Origin: Empedobacter sedimenti
Lineage (GTDB): Bacteria > Bacteroidota > Bacteroidia > Flavobacteriales > Weeksellaceae
Assembly: GCF_030005555.1 (NCBI RefSeq)
Contig: NZ_JASCQG010000003.1
Location: 62,001 to 126,000 of the forward strand
Length of the DNA: 64,000 nt
Reading direction: 5' to 3'
Position numbers and translations under genes: made by a program. Below the pieces are notes generated by a model. It was not told the origin of the DNA. It worked only from the letters and a program-made list of their open reading frames with translations, and searched no databases. The first letter of the stretch is position 1; every line of letters starts with the position of its first letter. This document shows positions 61,588 through 64,000 of the stretch, piece by piece.

Positions 61588-62745
61588 TTATTTGATTATT
61601 TGTCCATTTTCAATTTTAGTTGAACCAATTTCAAAAGTAGCAACTTGATTCAACAATGGATAATTTTTACGGAGTCCTTTATAAATTTGCTTTTGCGCAT
61701 CAAATTCAAGATGACCGATAAATTTTCGCAAATCTCCAATTTCAATAATCTTCGCAATTTGCTCCACTAAATTATTTTCTTCGTTGTATTCATCTTCAAA
61801 ATAAATTCCCAAATCAACAACAGAAGAACTTTCACCATTTTGGATTTGAACATTATGAATGACAACATCCAAATATTTTTGTCCATTTTGTGGAATCGAT
61901 AAATACTCATCAAACGGAAAGTTTTCTTGTGTAGCTAAAGCATTCAATCCTGCTAAAATAGCCAATGCATTGTACTTTCTTGTTGTATTTCGTTGATAAT
62001 CATTCGGAAAATGTCCCGCTTCAAACAACACACACGGATAACCCATTTTCGTAAAATTATCCCCGGTAGACATCGGATAAAACTCTGATGTATAACGACC
62101 TACATGACCAGAAATTACTTTTTGCAATTCTGTATTCATAGATTGAATAATTCCCATCGTTTTTTCGCGAACTTCGTTCACATCTTCTTCAACATTGTAA
62201 GAAGGCGCCAAAAAAGAAAGCGTTGCTGGTTTCGCTGTTTGCCCAACATTGAAAATCGTACGTTGATCGTGTAAATTAAACAACGTTTGATAATTTCCTT
62301 TCTCCACTTGATCTAACAAAACATGAATTTCTGTCGATTCCTTTGCTAAAAAATCACGGTTAATATCAATTCCAACCGCATTTCTACGGGTATTGACATT
62401 TGCACCATCAGGATTTAACATCGGAATAAAATCAATCGTCAATTGAGATAAAATGGTTTGAGCTAATTCAGATTTTTGTTCAAAAAAATTAATCACATCA
62501 AACATTGCTCGCGTACCAGAAGATTCGTTTCCATGCATTTGAGACCAAATCAATAATCGCTTTTCTCCAGTTCCGAAACTTAATTTATAAATTTCGTTAC
62601 CTAAAAAAGAGGTTCCTATTTGTTCTTTTTGAGATGATTTTAATGAAAAATATTGATTTAAAGCTTCAAAATTTAACCATTTCGAATCAAAACCTTCTTG
62701 TCTGAAAGTTGAATATTCTTTCTCTAATTGATGAATATCAAACAT
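61588..62745 (-). CDS. M14 family zinc carboxypeptidase
   Basis: A 385-residue M14 metallopeptidase. Zinc ligands are H71 and E74 (QMHGNESSG) and H159 (NLHDQR). Substrate-binding GIDINRDF (N129, R130) and the catalytic Glu near PCVLFEAGHF support the M14 fold. No signal peptide is visible, which is odd because most M14 carboxypeptidases are secreted, so it may be cytoplasmic or exported another way. A similar group acts on peptidoglycan or peptides; the substrate is uncertain. It lies 11 nt after the GNAT gene on the same strand. Confidence 0.85.
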   Translation of the reverse strand: MFDIHQLEKEYSTFRQEGFDSKWLNFEALNQYFSLKSSQKEQIGTSFLGNEIYKLSFGTGEKRLLIWSQMHGNESSGTRAMFDVINFFEQKSELAQTILSQLTIDFIPMLNPDGANVNTRRNAVGIDINRDFLAKESTEIHVLLDQVEKGNYQTLFNLHDQRTIFNVGQTAKPATLSFLAPSYNVEEDVNEVREKTMGIIQSMNTELQKVISGHVGRYTSEFYPMSTGDNFTKMGYPCVLFEAGHFPNDYQRNTTRKYNALAILAGLNALATQENFPFDEYLSIPQNGQKYLDVVIHNVQIQNGESSSVVDLGIYFEDEYNEENNLVEQIAKIIEIGDLRKFIGHLEFDAQKQIYKGLRKNYPLLNQVATFEIGSTKIENGQIIK

Positions 62746-62756
62746 ATTTTGTTACG

Positions 62757-63881
62757 TTATTGAATTGATTTCTTGAAAGTTTTACGCGCTTTATGGTTTA
62801 CTGGCGAATATGCTTTCCATAAAACTTGTATACTTTCGTTATCAGCCAACTCTGGATTCGTTTCTAAAAATTCTATATTATTTCGATTAAATGTATCAAA
62901 CATTGCGCTAAAAATCAATGCTGTAACACCTTTTCCTTGAAATTTTGGATCAATTCCGATTAAATAAAATTGAGCTGAATCATTCTTTTTACTTGCTTGT
63001 AACATGTGCCACCAACCAAAAGGAAACAATTTTCCTTTTGCTTTTTGCATCGCTTTAGAATACGACGGCATTGTAATAGCAAAAGCAATCATTTTATTAT
63101 TCTCATCAACAATACAGTTAACAAAATCGGGGTTGATAAACGGAATATATTTCTTTTTGTAATAGTCAATTTGGTAATCCGCAATCGGAACATAGGTATC
63201 CAATTCGCTGTACGTTTTATCTAACAAATCGAACATTTCGTCTACATACGGAATAATCTCGGACGTTTTCTTAAAATTAAGTTCTCTCAATTTATAACGT
63301 TCGCGAATAATCGTATTAAACTTCACGACTTTTTCTGGTAAAACTTTTGGCGCATGCAATTCATATTCCACCCACTCATTCGCCGTCTCAAAACCTAATG
63401 ATTCTAAATGTTGCGCATAGTAAGGAAAATTATATAAACCGACCATTGTTGCCAATTTATCAAATCCAAAAGTTAGCAAACCTGCCTTTTCTAAATTTGA
63501 AAAACCAACTGGACCTTCTATATATTCTAATTTATTTCCTCTACCTATTTCCTCTACCTTAGCTAAAAGCGCCTTTGTTACTTCGATATCATCAATCATA
63601 TCAAACCAACCGAAACGCATTTTTTTCTTTGCTTGACCATTTACTTCTTGCCAATTGATAATTGCAGCCACACGACCAACAATTATACCATCCTTTTCTG
63701 CCAAAAAGTAGCGTGCCTCAGCATCTTTAAAAACGGGATTTTTAGAAACATCTAATGTTTCCTTTTCCTCATTAATAAAGGGCGGAACATAGTATTGATT
63801 ATCCTTATACAAATTCATCGGAAACTTAATAAATGTTTCCAAATCTTGTTTTGATTGCACTTCTTTTATACGAATACTCAT
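62757..63881 (-). CDS. GNAT family acetyltransferase-like protein
   Basis: A 374-residue protein. The C-terminal part contains the GNAT cofactor-binding pattern (AQFYLIGIDPKFQGKGVTALIFSAMFDTFNR), preceded by a long N-terminal region (FIKFPMNLYKDNQYYVPPFINEEKETL) typical of a family of large uncharacterised acyltransferases in Bacteroidota. I chose ATG 63881 (MSIRIKEVQ), not the upstream TTG at 63890, because the promoter box TACATTTG lies just before it. It probably starts an operon with the M14 peptidase. Confidence 0.87.
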   Translation of the reverse strand: MSIRIKEVQSKQDLETFIKFPMNLYKDNQYYVPPFINEEKETLDVSKNPVFKDAEARYFLAEKDGIIVGRVAAIINWQEVNGQAKKKMRFGWFDMIDDIEVTKALLAKVEEIGRGNKLEYIEGPVGFSNLEKAGLLTFGFDKLATMVGLYNFPYYAQHLESLGFETANEWVEYELHAPKVLPEKVVKFNTIIRERYKLRELNFKKTSEIIPYVDEMFDLLDKTYSELDTYVPIADYQIDYYKKKYIPFINPDFVNCIVDENNKMIAFAITMPSYSKAMQKAKGKLFPFGWWHMLQASKKNDSAQFYLIGIDPKFQGKGVTALIFSAMFDTFNRNNIEFLETNPELADNESIQVLWKAYSPVNHKARKTFKKSIQ

Positions 63882-63887
63882 AGCCTG

Positions 63888-63895
63888 CAAATGTA
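63888..63895 (-). promoter_or_regulatory. GNAT gene promoter -7 box abutting the start codon
   Basis: The reverse strand reads TACATTTG, 6 nt before the ATG at 63881, with CAGGCT between, the same arrangement as lpxD. Confidence 0.5.
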
Positions 63896-63961
63896 GTAAG
63901 ATTTAAAATTCTTCTTTATAAATATTTATACAAAAATGTCAGTTTATCCTGTAAAAATTAT

Positions 63962-64000
63962 ATGATTATCGACAGAAAACTGCCATTACCTCAACAAATC
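63962..64000 (+). CDS. Possible start of a rightward gene, truncated
   Basis: ATG 63962 opens a frame of 13 codons (MIIDRKLPLPQQI) that reaches the window edge. Nothing in so short a stretch identifies a family. It could equally be a chance start in the upstream region of the next gene. Confidence 0.25.
   Translation, partial: MIIDRKLPLPQQI

Overview
The window is AT-rich chromosomal DNA (about one third G+C by eye) from a Bacteroidota bacterium, most likely class Flavobacteriia. The pointers are several GLPGLI-family exported proteins, a PorX-type regulator of the type IX secretion system, a PNGase F-like protein, Bacteroidota-only DUF families (DUF4290, DUF4476, DUF4230), TAnnTTTG promoter boxes instead of E. 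coli -10/-35 signals, and weak or absent Shine-Dalgarno sequences. PNGase F and the GLPGLI set point towards Weeksellaceae (Empedobacter/Elizabethkingia/Chryseobacterium neighbourhood), but genus is a guess. No tRNA, rRNA, insertion sequence, prophage or CRISPR array was recognised.

Layout. 1-6.3 kb: a truncated peroxiredoxin gene, a tandem pair of GLPGLI genes, a small lipoprotein, MutS2, uracil-DNA glycosylase and a degenerate MerR/B12-type regulator. 6.5-11 kb: a fused B12-dependent acyl-CoA mutase of isobutyryl-CoA (IcmF) type and an orphan PTS-EIIC-like membrane protein. 11-15.7 kb: a DUF4476 protein, then a DUF3472 gene behind three further GLPGLI genes. 15.8-20.8 kb: a HAD phosphatase gene broken by one in-frame stop, and a lysine-degradation divergon (lysine 6-transaminase and aminoadipate-semialdehyde dehydrogenase facing glutaryl-CoA dehydrogenase). 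20.9-22.6 kb: a PNGase F-like protein whose N-terminal domain looks like a GLPGLI domain. 22.6-29.2 kb: a housekeeping operon DUF4290-murA-dedA-aroE-DUF349-ribD.

29.2-38.7 kb: YigZ, an acyltransferase, DUF1810, argS, a DEAD-box helicase, msrA, an Lrp regulator, metK behind a SAM-II riboswitch, and two paralogous small lipoproteins. 38.7-47.7 kb: fabG, menD, an OmpA-like protein, a SanA-like protein, efp, and the lipid A genes lpxA, lpxC/fabZ and lpxD with an HD hydrolase. 47.9-51.7 kb: porX-tsaE-ald-DUF4258-like and a 45-residue membrane protein. 51.7-64 kb: a porin, an esterase, an S9 peptidase, an exported cyclic-nucleotide phosphodiesterase, punA, lpxK, a DUF4230 protein, a thioredoxin-like lipoprotein, an M14 carboxypeptidase and a GNAT protein.

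Most of the region is ordinary core metabolism and envelope biogenesis. The points most worth a second look are the GLPGLI-like domain joined to a PNGase F-like amidase, the six GLPGLI-type sequences in 23 kb with patchy near-identity in one pair, the MerR/B12-like regulator beside IcmF, the SAM-II riboswitch on metK, the lysine-degradation divergon with a palindrome between its halves, the nonsense-interrupted HAD gene, and promoter boxes lying 4-6 nt from start codons, which imply leaderless mRNAs.
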